Below, in pieces: positions 13,907 to 14,833 of a stretch of 14,833 bases of DNA. Made by a program: the position numbers and the translations under genes. The stretch spans positions 1-14,833 of the forward strand of contig CABQHF010000025.1 of the NCBI GenBank assembly GCA_902463905.1, given 5' to 3'. Within the stretch, counting starts at the first letter, position 1. Every line of letters begins with the position of its first letter. The notes beneath the pieces are model-generated. The model saw only the letters and a program-made list of their open reading frames with translations. It was not told where the DNA came from and made no database searches. The stretch comes from an uncultured Faecalibacterium sp. Its GTDB lineage: Bacteria; Bacillota; Clostridia; Oscillospirales; Ruminococcaceae.

Positions 13907-14069
13907 GGGCTGTCTGCCTGTGCTGCACAGCTGTTCTGCCGGGAGAAATCTTAGCTATTTCTTTAACGATTTTCCTGTGCAGGATCCGCAAAAATGCTTC
14001 GCAGCTGCGTCAAACATCTGGGCAAAGTTCCCGGCTTTCAAAAAAGTTGTATTCATCCTGAAATTTCAC

Positions 14070-14098
14070 TTGCTCTCTTGCCCCAGAGTGATTATAAT
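14070..14098 (+). promoter_or_regulatory. Promoter of pyk
   Basis: TTGCTC (14070-14075) and a perfect TATAAT (14093-14098) are spaced by 17 bp. The inferred start is about 14105, which leaves an unusually long leader of about 155 nt before the pyruvate kinase ATG. Confidence 0.8.
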
Positions 14099-14104
14099 AG
14101 TATT

Positions 14105-14259
14105 TGGTAAAGTTTCGGATTTTTGCTTTACCGCACATTTCAACCCGCTGCACGGGGGCTTTTCCCCCGTTGGTCGTGCGGGGGCTTTGTCTGCATGAAG
14201 GCAGTCAGCCTGCCGCAAAATAAATGAGAGAGTGAGATCGTAGACGGAGGTATAAACGA
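14105..14259 (+). promoter_or_regulatory. Long structured 5' leader of pyk
   Basis: Three consecutive stems can be read. GGTAAAG pairs with CTTTACC (about 14107-14131). CGGGGG pairs with CCCCCG within a larger stem CCC..GCAC/GTGC.GGG (about 14147-14184). GGCAG pairs with CTGCC (about 14199-14214). An unstructured AT-rich stretch and a GGAGG ribosome site (14246-14250) follow. There is no T-tract after the GC-rich stem, so this is not a simple transcriptional attenuator. It matches no riboswitch class that I recognise. Confidence 0.45.
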
Positions 14260-14833
14260 ATGAGAAAAACAAAGATCATCTGCACCCTGGGTCCTTCCAC
14301 CGATAAGGACGGCGTCCTGCGTGAACTGATTGCCAATGGCATGAACGTTGCCCGCTTCAACTTCTCCCATGGCTCCCACGAGGAGCACAAGGGCCGCCTG
14401 GACATGCTCAAGTCCATCCGCGAAGAGCTGGGCAAGCCCGTTGCCGCCCTGCTGGACACCAAAGGCCCTGAGATCCGCCTGAAGGACTTCAAGAACGGCA
14501 CCGAGATGCTGGAAGCCGGCCAGACCTTCACCCTGACCACCCGCGACGTGGAGGGCACCAAGGAGATCTGCTCCATCACCTATAAGGATCTGCCTCAGGA
14601 TGTTGTGCCCGGCGGCACCATCATGCTGGACGACGGCCTGATCAAGCTGCAGATCCAGACTGTGAACGACACCGACATCGTCTGCACCGTGCTGAACAAC
14701 GGCAAGATCAAGAACAAGAAGGGCGTCAATGTGCCCGGCGTGCATCTGTCCATGCCGTATATGAGCCAGCGCGACCGCGACGATATCATCTTCGGCATCG
14801 AGCAGGGCTTTGATTTCATCGCTGCTTCCTTTG
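14260..14833 (+). CDS. pyk: Pyruvate kinase, N-terminal part (cut by window edge)
   Basis: These are the first 191 residues of the glycolytic enzyme that converts phosphoenolpyruvate and ADP to pyruvate and ATP. The N-terminus MRKTKIICTLGPSTD is diagnostic. It is followed by GMNVARFNFSHGSHEEH (ADP/PEP-binding Arg, Asn and Ser) at about 28-44, and by ALLDTKGPEIRLKDF. The B domain then covers about 70-165, with IMLDDGLIKLQ and KGVNVPGVHLSMP, and the frame returns to the barrel with RDRDDIIFGIEQGFDFIAASF. Start: the ATG at 14260 lies 9 nt after GGAGG. The gene is transcribed away from deoB behind a long folded leader. The rest of the barrel and the C-terminal domain lie beyond the window. Confidence 0.97.
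   Translation, partial: MRKTKIICTLGPSTDKDGVLRELIANGMNVARFNFSHGSHEEHKGRLDMLKSIREELGKPVAALLDTKGPEIRLKDFKNGTEMLEAGQTFTLTTRDVEGTKEICSITYKDLPQDVVPGGTIMLDDGLIKLQIQTVNDTDIVCTVLNNGKIKNKKGVNVPGVHLSMPYMSQRDRDDIIFGIEQGFDFIAASF

Overview
The window is ordinary chromosomal DNA of a GC-rich, anaerobic Firmicute. Its closest fit is Faecalibacterium or a neighbouring Oscillospiraceae/Ruminococcaceae genus. The reasons are strong G/C preference at third codon positions, AAGGAG-type ribosome sites, an A-type RNase P RNA, a three-TM LytR-CpsA-Psr protein, a G5/LysM/M23 peptidase and a nucleoside BMP-type ABC transporter. This placement is an inference from family resemblance, not from a search. I see no mobile element, CRISPR array, tRNA or defence system.

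Layout. Positions 1-4919, minus strand, hold nucleoside salvage and uptake. In transcription order these are purine-nucleoside phosphorylase (deoD), cytidine deaminase (cdd), a BMP-family nucleoside-binding lipoprotein, its double ABC ATPase, and the start of a permease that runs off the left edge. The block is split by two intrinsic terminators (after deoD, and between the lipoprotein and ATPase genes) and by two internal promoters. About 70-90 bp upstream of each internal promoter start lies the same palindrome, AAAAGTAATACTTTT, which looks like an operator pair. Positions 4992-7988, minus strand, hold a membrane-anchored LysM-G5-M23 cell-wall peptidase (TTG start, preceded by a possible 37-codon leaderless reading frame) and an RluA-family pseudouridine synthase.

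At 8024-8075 two divergent promoters share one palindromic -35 hexamer, TTGCAA. One drives the pseudouridine synthase leftwards and the other drives rnpB (RNase P RNA, 8083-8428) rightwards. A plus-strand operon follows from 8591 to 12561: glutamine-dependent NAD synthetase (nadE), a small NusG-domain-II membrane protein and an LCP-family protein, closed by a strong terminator.

Phosphopentomutase (deoB, minus) converges on that terminator. It completes the ribose-salvage route with deoD: nucleoside to (deoxy)ribose-1-P to (deoxy)ribose-5-P. Pyruvate kinase (pyk, plus) starts at 14260 behind a roughly 155-nt structured leader and is cut by the right edge.

The most interesting material is regulatory: the operator-like palindrome pair, the shared-hexamer divergent promoter, the leaderless upstream frame, a folded ribosome site before nadE, and a recurring TTGCAA -35 box. 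I did not find convincing evidence for a wholly new biological system.
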